Origin: Euleptes europaea
Taxonomy: Eukaryota > Chordata > Lepidosauria > Squamata > Sphaerodactylidae
DNA: 64,000 bases
NCBI RefSeq assembly: GCF_029931775.1
Contig: NC_079312.1
Coordinates: 133,471,872 to 133,535,871, forward strand
Direction of reading: 5' to 3'
Positions 21,701 through 33,700 of the stretch are shown piece after piece. The position numbers and the translations under genes were made by a program. The notes below the pieces were generated by a model. The model ran no database searches and was not told where the DNA came from. It worked only from the letters and a program-made list of their open reading frames with translations. The stretch's first letter is position 1; each line of letters opens with the position of its first letter.

Positions 21701-24700
21701 TCACCAGAGCTCTGTAATAACACCTGAAGGGCCACGTTCATCTTGATATCCTTGTGTCCCTCCAGTCTCTGCGTCTGATTCGTCATCATGGCCTTTCGGT
21801 GGCTATCTTTGCACCTGGCTGGGTGTACGAGCACTTGGGCCCAGTTGACTTCCTACACAACGAGAACAAGTGAGGACCATGGGAAGCTGATGGTTGAGGG
21901 TCCCCAGCTTGTCTTCTGGGGCAGAGAGAGGAGCAGTGGGATGGGCTCTGTGCAGTGAGTTGGCTTTATCGGACTTGCTCCCCCTGATCACTGTAGGGCT
22001 GATCGGGCCCTACAGCCGGGTATGAAGAGACCTGCGAACACTCTGGGGTGCCAAGACTGTCCCTTCTTGGCCAAACTTCCTGGTGTTATGCAGCCTTTGG
22101 TGGTGCAGGAGAAAGGTGGCTTGGTAATTACCAGTGTGGTGTAGTGGTTAAGAGCAGTGATTTGGAGTGGTGGACTCTGACCTGGAGAACTGGGTTTGAT
22201 TCCCCACTCCTTCACATGAGTGGCGGAGGCTAATCTGGTGAACTGGATTTGTTTCTCCACTCCTACACACAAAGCCAGCTGAGTGACCTTGGGCTAGTCA
22301 CACCCTCTCAGCCTCACCTACCTCACAGGGTGTCCGATGGGGGGAAGGGAAGGTGATTGTAAGCTGGTTTGATTCTTCTTTAAGTGGTAGAGAAAGTCGG
22401 CATATAAAAACCAACTCTTCTTTTCTGTTTCCAGATTCTGGGGCCTGCTGGCTGAATGGCTGCCCACTCATAGTGTTGGCTCCCTTCCCTTCAGCACCAG
22501 CTTCAGTCTAGGCATGGGTAAGAAGCACTTCAGCAATGGACAGGTGAGCATCCTGGGCAAGATATAGCCTGTTGAGGGGGGGAGCTATGCTGTGTTATGC
22601 CTTGAGTCATTAGATGCCACTGTCTGTTGGCCAGTGTGGTATTGGACTAGGTTCTGGGGAGCCCAGGTTTGAATCCTCACTCTGGCATGGGAACTTGCTG
22701 GGGGGCTTTGGGCCAGTAACACTCTTGCAGCCTAACCTACCTCATAGGATTGTTGTGAGGATGAAATGGAGGAGGGGAAAATGTTGGAAGCCACTTTGGA
22801 TTCCTACTGGGAAGAGATGTGGAGTATAAATGAAGCAAGTAAATAAATAGCTGCCCAGTTAGCTGCTCTGCAGGCAATACCAGTGACTCCACGGGTTTCA
22901 GGCTGTTCCATTCTAGGGCATTGCTCTTCTGAGCTAATTTTCTACCTGTGGAAAGTGTCTGGCTGCACTGGACTTCTTAACCCTCAATCCCCATTTCATC
23001 AGCAAAAAGCCAGGATCCTTTAGGCATTGCAGCTTAGGGGAAGAAGAGCACAGCTGCCCTCTTGTTTACCTGCCAGGTTAGCATGTGGCTTCTTTTGGAG
23101 GGGACCTTTTCCCTTCAGGTCTTTTAGCTAGGAAGACCGCTAGTTTGACATAGAAGATTGCATGAGAACATAAAAAAGAGTCCTGCTGCATCAGACCAGT
23201 GGCCCATCCAGTCCAGTGTCTTGTCTCACGGAGTGGCCAACCAGTTCCTCTGGAGGGCCAACAGCAGGGCATAGAGGCTGAGGCCTTCCCCTAATGTTGC
23301 CTCCTGGCAGTGGTATTCAGAGGCTTATTGCCTTTAGTCAACATGACTAGTAGCCACTGATAGTTCTATCTTCCATTAATCTTGTCTAATCCCCTTTTAA
23401 AGCTGTGTGTCTACCGGTGGCCATCACTACTTCCTCTGGCAGTGCATTCCACATTTTAATCACCCGTGTAAAGAAGTATTTCCTTTTGTTCATCCTGAAT
23501 CTACTGCCCATCAACTTCATTGGATGCATTTGAGTTCTAGTATTTTGGGAGAGGGAGAAAAAAGTTACCTCTGTCCATTCTGTCTACCCCATGCATAATT
23601 TTATAAACCTCCGTTATGCCCCCACCCTGACCCAGATGCCCCGGGCTAGTCCGATCTTGTCAGATCTTGGAAGCTTAGCAGGGTTGGCCCTGGTTAGTTC
23701 CTGGATGGGAGACCAGGGAAATCCAGGGTCTCTATGCAGAGGCAGGCAATGGCAAACCACCCCTGTACGTCTCTTGCCTTAAAAAAACCCTACATGGTAG
23801 CCATAAATTGGCTGTGGCTGGACAGCACTTTCCACCACCACATTGTGCCCCCCAGTAGCTTTTAGTAACTTTTCTAAACTGAAAAGTCTCACTCTTCTAC
23901 CTTTCCTCATACGAAAGGTGCTCCAATCCCTTCAGAATCTTAATTGCCATCTTCTGTGCTTTTTCCAGGTCTGCAGTGTCCTTTTTGAGATGTGTTGACC
24001 AGCACTGCACACAGTATTCCAAATGAGGCTGCAGCATAGATCAATAGAAGGGCATTATAATATTGGCGGTTTTATTTTCAACCCCTTTTCTAATAATCCC
24101 CCAAATAGAGCTTGCCTCTTTCACTGTTGCAGCACTTTCGATTGACATTTTCATTGAGTTATCCACTGCAACCCCAAGGTCACTTTCCCTCTCAGACTCA
24201 GCAAGTTCACACCCTATTGACGTGTATTTAAAGTAGGATTCTTGATTCTAGTGTGCATTGCCTTACACTTACCCACATTGAACTTCATTTGCCACACTGT
24301 TACCCACTCACCCGTTTTGTAGAGATCGTCCTGGAGCTCTTCACATTCCACCTTGGTTTTCACCATCCTGAATGATTTTGTGTCATCTGCAGACTTGGCC
24401 ACCAGGCTGCGCACCCCTGCTTCCAGACCATTTATGAACAAATTAAATAGCACCAACCTCCTTGTGGTACCCCACTGCTTACCCTTCATGGAGTGAACTG
24501 AATATTTATTCCTGCTCTCTGATTAAAATTGTTTAGCCAATTTTTAATCCGTGAAAGGACCCATCATCCCGTGAGTGCTAACCTTACTCAGGAGTCTTTG
24601 AAAATGCCTTTGACAAGGTTCCTTACCAAAGTCCAAGTGTATAGTGTCTACCAAGTCATTTTTTGTTCGCTTTCTCAAAGAACTCCAAAAGATTGGTGAG

Positions 24701-27700
24701 GCTGAACTTTCCTTTGCAGAAGCCATGCTGATTTTCCCTCAGGGGGCTTTGTTCCTCTATGTGACTAATAACAACACGTTAGGCTAACTGGCCTGTAATT
24801 TCCTGGTTCCCCTCTGGTCCCCATTTTAAAAATCAATGTAACTTTTGCTACTCTCCAGTCTTTGGGTACAGTGGTTGATTTTAGTGGCAAGTTAATATAT
24901 CTTGGTTAGTAGATCAACAGTTTCAAATTTAAGTTCCCTAAAAACACTTGGGTGTATGCCAGCAGGACCCATTTCTGCTCTGGATGTATTTAAATAAATG
25001 CTTATTGTTTGTCTTGACACTTTTTACAATCCCACTCATCAAATTCTCCTTTTGGTTGTGTAAGTATTAACTTACACTTCTTTTTCCCAGACCTTGTGCT
25101 CCCTTCTGTTCATCACATTGAGGCAGATGTTCTGCTTTTTAGAGGAAGCCTTTTTGCATTTCATGGCTTCCTTGACTTGGATGATTAACCATGCAGGTAT
25201 CCTTTTAGAGTTAGCAGCACCTTTCCTAAGACTGTCCCAGTCTTTCCTGCAAGGGCAGGCTCTGTTGCTACACATCAAAGCTGTTGCGTCTAATTTTCAC
25301 GTTTCCAGACCCAAGACCCCACTTTACTACTGCTAAGCAGTCACTGGATGGGGTGATTTACAAAGGAGAACTGGCAGGCTTGGTGTGTGTGTTTGTTTTT
25401 TTTACTCCCACGTGCTGAACTCTGCAAACTCACCACTTTCCTTTCAATCCCAACCCTCAGTGAGAATTCCAGATGCACCCTTCTGATGGCTAGATGGCCG
25501 TCTGTCAGCAATGCTGATTCTATGACCTTAGGCCAGGGGTTCTCAACAAGGGGGGGGATTCCCCCTGGGGGGAATTTTCGGGTTCCGGGGGCGGGAATTG
25601 GGTCCACTATTTAGCGAAGTGCATATTATTTGGAATACGCCTTTTGAGATAGACTATTTTGGGAAGGGGGGAATTATGTTCTGAACAATGGTGAAAGGGG
25701 GGAATGGAGCAAAAAAGGTTGAGAACCATTGCCTTAGACAGATCATGAGAGGGAGGGCATCTTGGCCATCTTCTGGGCATGGAGTAGGGTCACTGGGGGT
25801 GTGTGGGGGAGGTAGTTGTGAATTTCCTGCATTGTGCAGGGGGTTGGACTAGATGACCCTGGTGGTCCTTTCCAACTCTGATTCTATGAAGGAAACAGAA
25901 AAGCAATCGCCTGGAAGCAATAGAGAACCCCCTCCCTCTCCTTTCTCTTAGTCATATCATACGTAGTCTTGCAGAATTTAGCTGGAAAGTTGCATAGCTG
26001 CTGCTGTGCCAAGTGCTGCTACTCTTAAAGTGACTGAAATGGCAGGGTTGCTCTGAAGTTCTAGTGCAATCTTTGGGCTAGCTGGCAACCTTTCATGGAT
26101 CAAATTCCATGGCTGCCATCCAATTTATCCTCACATCAGCCCAATGCAGTAGGTAAGGGTGACAGAGTAAGCAGCCGAAGGTCACCCAGGTAACTTAATG
26201 GCCAAGTGTGGATTTAAACCCAAGTTTCCCCAGTTCTAATTCAGCACTGGTTTTTCGTGGCAAAGGCTAGCTGTGTGTGGGGGTCACATTTCATTGTGAG
26301 ATGATGATTTGTGAGGGCACATGACAAGGTGTCCTCAGTTGTGGGATACCCTCCAAGAAGAGGGTGATGTGGCTCAGTGGTGGAGCATCTGCTTGGCATG
26401 CAGAAGGTCCCAGGTCCAATCCCTGGCATCTCCAGTTAAAGGGACTAGGCAAGTAGGTGATGTGAAAGACCTCTGCCTGAGACCCTGGAGAGCCACTGCC
26501 GGTCTGAGTAGACAGTACTGACTTTGATGGACCAAGGGTCTGATTCAGTATAAGGCAGCTTCATGTGTTCATGAGACCTATTGAATATGAACATCTGTAG
26601 GTGGATAAAAACAGATGTTCAGGTGGGCATTTCAGCAGATGTAGGAATACAGAACTTGGTTTTGTTGGTATTGTACTACTGATTTCCCCACCATATATTA
26701 TAAGATAAATTATGGTGATTTTTATTGTAAACTAATTAATGCCTGAAGTGGGTGATTTCAATTAATCCTGTTTTCAATTAAGACTCAGATGAATACTATC
26801 AGATCTCCAGCTAAATTATAGTGGAGTAATTTGACACTGGAGTTTCTTTCTGCAGCTCTTTTGTTGAACAATAGTGACTTTTAGATCTGCAGCAGAAGAT
26901 CCTAACTTAATTACTTAGTGCTGCTGTTCATGAACGTAACAATGGAATGACCTTTTGGAATATCCACTTCCTCTCATCAGGATGGGTCTGCAAGTGTTTG
27001 CTGATTAGAATGAAAAGTTTGAACTATTTAGCAGGAAGAAATAAGCTCACTAATTAGCTAGAAAGAAGCGCATGCTAGACTGACCTTTCGTTGAGCAAGA
27101 GACCCGAAGCTTCCAGATGGTAAATGGACAGTTTGCATGAAACGGGCAAATGCAAACTTCACTGAAGTGCACTCCAGGAAGGGTGTATGTGGTGTATGTT
27201 TGAGGCGAAGAGGGAGGACAAGAATGATGACATGTAAGTAAGGAAGAGGAGCCCTGTGGTGCAGAGTGGTAAGCTGCTGTACTGCAGTCGAAAGCTCTGC
27301 TCACGACCTGAGTTTGATCCCAACGGAAGTTGGTTTCAGGTAGCCGGCTCAAGGTTGACTCAGCTTTCCATCCTTCCGAGGTCGGTGAAATGAGGACCCA
27401 GCTTGCTGGCGGTAAAGGCAAGATGACTGGGAAAGGCACTGGCAAACCACCCCGCAAACAAAGTCTGCCTTGGAAACATTGGGATGTGACGTCACCCCAT
27501 GGGTCAGGAATGACCCGATGCTTGCACAGGGGACCTTTACCTTTAAGTAAGGGAGGGGCTGTGGCTCAGTGGTAGAGCGTCTGCTTGGCATGCAGAAAAT
27601 CCCAGGATCAATCCCCGGCATCTCCAGTGAAAGGGAGTAGGCAAGTAGGTGACGTGAAAGACCTCTGCCTGAGACCCTGGAGAGCCGCTGCTGGTCTGAG

Positions 27701-30700
27701 TAGACAATACTGACCTTGATGGTCTGATTCAGTATAAGGCACCTTCATGTGTTCATGTGTGTACTTTATCGATTCACCCTGCTTTAGCGTGTAATGACTT
27801 TTTTTAATCAGGAGAACGGGACCAAGCCGTGGTACAACTTGAGTGCTCAGGAGGCCCAGCCCCTGTACACGAGCGAGCGGCTGCCTGCCGGGGGCTGGTT
27901 GCGGACCCGCTGCTGCTTGCAGGATGCCTGGTGCGGGGGTAGTTCCCTGCTGCTGGAGGGGGCCATCCCACCCACCGCTAATCACATCACAGCAAGGTGA
28001 GCAGAACAGCTGCAGGTGCAGAAACATGGGTGGCCACACAGAAGAGCTGAAGCAGCCTTTCCACTTCTTGGTATTTGTTGGCCATGCGCGCAGAAAACGG
28101 GGTTACCCTGCAGATGAAGAAACTGCTGTATGACTGCTCTTTGAACGGTCCGTCTGCTTTTACCCTCCGCTGCTCAAACATGGAATGAACAATGTGCAAT
28201 TTGCTGGGGTGGTGGTAAGGTAAAGCGAGCAGTAGTGGTGGGCTGTGGGGGCATTTGGGGAGGAGGGATGAGAGGAGAGAATGGTGGAGAAGGGCCAGCA
28301 AAGGGCAGCTCTCTGGGGGACACTTCTGGTTTTTCCTGACAGCTTCCTGGTTGGCCACTGTGTGAACAGACTGCTGGATTTGATGGGGCTTGTTCTGATC
28401 CAGCAGGGCTTTTCTTGTGCTCTTATGTCCCCTCCCAGCATGGTGAAGAACATGGGTAGTATTCTGCATGGCCACTTCCACACAGGGTTACGGAAACATG
28501 CCCCCACCGCAGCAGCAGCAAGCAGTGTGGGAATAGAGTCTACACCTTGCTGTGCGCACTGCTGCTGCCATCCCCTGCACAAGTTGGCAGAGAAAGGGCA
28601 AAAAGCCATTGAAAGGGGCTAAAAAGGAAGAGGGGGTGGCGCATGGCAGCAAGCTGTCCGCATGGCTGGGCTTTGCTCTTCCCCATAGTGATGATGGCAG
28701 AAGTGTCTGCATGGATGGTCCCTCGCAGCTGTTCTGAAGTTTTCTGTTTAAACCAGAGATAGTTTTTAAATTGGCTTAAAGGGGAAAGCCCCAGGAATGT
28801 CCTGAGTCATTCTCAGAATGATGTCATGTGGACATTCCCCTTTATTGCAATGGGCTTCCTGTGCAGGTTAAAAACCCCATGTGGAAGCAGCCTGTGATGG
28901 TTAGCTCGGAGCAGCCCTTTTAGTTGGCCAGTGCATTACTATTAGAAATAGGGGCTAAGCACCACTTCTTCTACCTCTGCAGGAAAAGGTCTACCCACAA
29001 GCCTGAGCTATAGCTTTTCCTCTGCATTTTATGAGTGGGAAAAAAGACAACACTTACCTCTTCCTGTAATATCTCAAGTAGAAAATGCTAGCTATTAGCA
29101 AGCTTTAAGTGAACAGTATTATCTTCTGACTAAAGGTGGAGTTGTGATCTAGCACTATAACATTTTGGGGGAAAAGGTGAAATTAGTGGAAGATACTTAT
29201 AGAATTGGAAGTGGTTTCTAATGGTCTCGATTTTAAAAAACAGACAGTGACTTGCACCTAAACTATACGCAAGACAATTCTGATCAGGCTGAGCTACCCT
29301 GGACTGATTACCTGCTCCACTGATGCAGTGTAGCATTTACTGCCTTTGTAGGCACCCTGGTGATCAGAACTGAGACGGCAGCAGCCATTGGGAGCAGCAG
29401 GAAAAGGTGGGGTGCCAGCCGTTCTGGAAGGAGGAGAAGAGGCAGTGGGCCAAGTGGGTGTGTTGATGGCCTGCCTGTTTCTCAGGGTATCTCATTAGTT
29501 AAAACAGCAGGAGGCTGGAGGTGGATGGCGGGGAAGGGAGCATTCTGTTGAGCATCTAGTTTGGAGGAAGACTCCTTAGATGCTCAGCACTCTGCCTCAG
29601 GCTCTCCTTCTACCGTTTTGTCTCTCTCTCCCTCCCCCCTCCAAATTTATTGGTCAAAACTTCATCCTGGGTCATCTGTGGCTGGATTAAATTAGTTCTC
29701 CTGCTGGTTTACTAATGAGCGTGTTCTCTGCCTGTGTCCTTGACCTGTAAAAACTGTAATGAAGCCAGTGACTCAGTTTCACTCTGCAGGGATCTAGATG
29801 TGGATTTGACCAAAAGGGTCGGGGAATGAATGACTGCGTTGGTCCTGGTAGCGGCATTCTTCATGCAAGGGACAAGGTGGGGGAGGGAATACTACATGTG
29901 GATGTTAAAAACCAAGGATCGAGCAAAAAACGACAAACCAACCAGGGGGTGGATGGGTTCATGGACCTGGTTGTTACGAGTTGGAGGGTGGCTTGATCTG
30001 AATCACAGACCGGGAAGCCTCACGTATCCTGTCACGTGCTAGTAATGTCAGTAGGCATGTGATGGGGCCTAGAGGACTCTGGGAAAGCCTGAGAACCTTT
30101 GGGCCTCTTTCAAGCAGTTAGCCCTGGCTGGGTCCAGACACTCCTTTTGTACTGGTTTGACCAAGGTGCACGAAGCCAGGAGTTCTGACCCACTGCTTTT
30201 GGAAGCCTTATGCCTAGGGCTGGCAGTGACTGTGTCCTCTCTCTGTCTCTCTCTCCCTGTCTGCCTGGGGATTGGTGGGGGGGTCACCAGGCTGTTTTCC
30301 TTTCAGACGCCGGCACCTCACAGACTCTACCTTGTCTTAATTTATAAACACGAAGGCTCGTCTGGAGCAGTGTCCATTGCCCCAGAGCTGACAACGCAGG
30401 AGTCACACACTTGTTTTAACTTGGACGTGTCTGCGCGGTCTGGTAAGGACTTCTCAGCTTCTACCCTAGGAAGTTTCCCCTCTGATAGGCTGTAGAAGGC
30501 AATCCATAGCTTCAAACCTCTTGCTGAAGGGCTCTGCAGATGTTGTCCAAAGAGTAATCTTTAGGTACATCTGAGGGATCCATTTTGCGTATTGAGCTGC
30601 AAGTGGAACTGAAGGAGTGGCTCCATACATGACTTAGTATAGCCCTATGTTCTCCATTAAAATAGAGTTCCTTGATTCTACTGTGTCTACTAAGAAGTAG

Positions 30701-33700
30701 GTCCTGTTTGCCAAAGTTCTGTTTTGTTCTTTAGCTTTTAGCCCAATTAATCTCTGTTCAGTTTGGGCCAGCTGCTCCTCTCCTGGAATCTTTGAATTAG
30801 AGGTTAATTATAATGAATCTCCTATTCATTTGATCTCTTTTGAACTATTAATTATCATTTCTCAGTTCATTTAAGGAGGTGGGGGGATTTGAGTACTTAT
30901 TTTCACTTTATAGGCAGCCAGCCAAAATCACTGCTCATTGTTTTTAAAATCAGATGTCAACTTAATTTTCACATGTTAACAATAATATACAGTGATCAGA
31001 TTTGTTTTAAAAGAGCAGTGGTTTGGACTGGCTACAGTGTAAAACCAGTATTTAAACACACACACCCCGACACAAACATTGCTTATTTACAATTGTGAGA
31101 GAGAATCTGTCATTAGTGAGACAAACAGGCAATAAGTAGCTAGGGTGAAAAGAGAAGGTAGGGAATAAAATGTAAGAGGAAAGGTAGCCCTGATGAAGAG
31201 TTCTTCCAACTGTGCCTATGGTCAGCCAGGTATTGAAACTGTACTTTAAATGTTTTAAAATGCTCATAAGTTTGATCTGGAAAAAGAAAATAAAAAACTA
31301 ATGCAGAAAACACTGGAATGTAACTGGCTCCCAGGGGCATCTTCAGAATTGTCCATTAGGATGGAGTGGACAAAACAGTGGCAGTTCTAGACTGAATGGC
31401 TAGTGTCGGCTGAGTCGCCATTCTTTGTAGATTTGCCTCCCCCCCGCCACCTGCTGTGCCTTCTGCCTCTCTCTGATTGTTCTCTTTCCTCCAGCAGAAC
31501 CAACCCGGCATAAGCCCTCACTTCTCCTCCCGCCTCCTCCCCACCTGGCCCAGTTAATGAGAGAGTGTGGACATCATGGGGATCTTGGTTGGCAGGGCCG
31601 GTGAGTGGATGGGGAAGGGCGCAAAGCTTCTTTCTGTAATAAGTTTGTCCTGCAAACAGCTGATTTCTTACCTGGCCTCAGCAGCCTGAATACTGGCCCT
31701 CGTTGAGGACAGCTTTTGTGTTTCCAAACCAGAGAGCTGTGAGCAGCATAGGATGGACTTCTCCGCCCTTGCAGCTGGCCAGACGCTGACACTTTGGCTT
31801 CCTCTTATCCCCCAGATGCTACGAGCTGGAGCTCCAGAACTGTGTCCTGAATGAACTTTTGGTTGGTGTCTCCCGTCGGCACAGAGGCCAGGATGAAGTG
31901 CCTTTCACCTACCACCTGGGCGAGATCTGGGTAAGGGAACAGTAGAGAGTATCAGGGAACAATCCAGAATGGTTCAGGAAATGGGGACTGGGGGGAGTCA
32001 CCTTTTTAGCAGCTCAGGTACAGGCAGAGGTTTTCCCCAGTGGGGACTTCCAGTGGCTTTAAATTATTCTCTCCTCCGTTTTATCTTCACACTAACCTAG
32101 TAAGATAAGTCAGTTTGGGAAAGAGCATCTGGCCCAAGGGCATGGTGGACTGGGGATTTGAACCTAGATCTCCCAGAGATCTTAGGGCCAAAGTATAAGA
32201 GAGGGTGAGCATGGATCCATCCTGAGGCTGGCCATGCAGCATTTGTAGTTCTTTAAAATTTGCTACGAGGCCACTGTCTGGATTGGGCACACGGTGCGGG
32301 GCCCCAGAAACTCTTGTTTCCTGCCTGTTTCTTCCCTGTAAAGGAATGGGTGAGAGAAACAAGAATTTCTGGGGCCACCATGCCACATGCCTGATCTGGA
32401 TTGTAGATTCATGGCAAGTTTTAAAGAACGCTGCTAACATGCAAAGGGAGTTTCACAGTTGCAAAAAATAACATAAACAGTCGCTGTGTAATGAAAAGGC
32501 ACCTGCAAAGTTATTAATTTGCCAACTCAGTTAGCTTTTACTGTGAGCTATATCACTCATAATTAACAAAATGTTCTCCAGAATAATTGTTGTGGGTTCC
32601 AAAATTCCAAGGTAACACATATAAATACACATACAAATTGCCCTAACTTAACAATCTTGAAAGATGTAACGATGATGAAGAAGAGTTGGTTCTTATGTGC
32701 CCACTTTCTCTACCACTTAAGGCAGAATCAAACCGGCTTACAATCACCTTCCCTTCCCCTCCCCACAACAGACACCCTGTGAAGTAGGTGGGGCTGAGAG
32801 AGCATGACTTGCCCAAGGTCACCCAGCTGGCTTCATGTGGAGGAGTGGGGAATCAAACCCGTTTCTCCAGATCAGACTCCACCGCTCCAAACCAGTGCTC
32901 TTAACCACTACACCACGCTGGCTCTCAGTGTGTAATTGTTGTAGTTCCCAAAGTTAAAAAAAAATGTGTAAGCCTAACAATCAGTCATAAATGATACTGC
33001 TGTGTAAATGATACTGCTGTGTAAATATAACAAAACGAGATGCCCAGCTTTGGTAATTCGTTTTGCAGTTGCTTTGTCAATATGGTATCAAGATTTATTT
33101 GATTTCATGCAAAAATTTCAAAAAACAGCTATTTTATTTTTTCCTGTTAGAAATGTTTTTATAAAAATGTTGTTAATGTTAAGTTTTAAAGAACTACAAA
33201 TACTTTTAAAATGGCATCGGCAGCCACGGGGTGGATCCGTGCTCTGCGTCACTTGCAGCTTGGCTCTTAGTCTAATGCTGTAACTACATCACATTGGCAT
33301 TAAATGTTCCTTAAAAGGAACTGTTACTTTAAAAGAAACACAGAGTTCTGTTTCAGAATAAGATTTTCTGTTTATAGCAAGAGGAGGATCCACGACCTAA
33401 GAGTCGCCCAGGTTAAGTTCTTAACTTTACTAAATCAGCAAAGGAAACCTCATCCTCATGGCCTCTCCATGTACTGAAATACTTACCATATCCAGCAGGG
33501 GTGTCACATAAGGCCCAGGGGCTGTATCCGGCCCCTTGAGAGCTCTTATCCAGCCTCCGAGCCAACCGAGGCAGCCCACCCACCCCCACTCAACCTGGAC
33601 TGGCAAGGCCTGGCCTGGACCGACCAAGTGACATTTATGTCATATCCAGCCCTCATAACAATTGAGTTTGACACCCCTGATATTCAGACTCAGTGGAAAA

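Noticed and set aside
23640-23730. Possible 5S rRNA gene
   Set aside because: Only the 5' two-thirds resembles 5S. It continues into a SINE body and sits inside a LINE.
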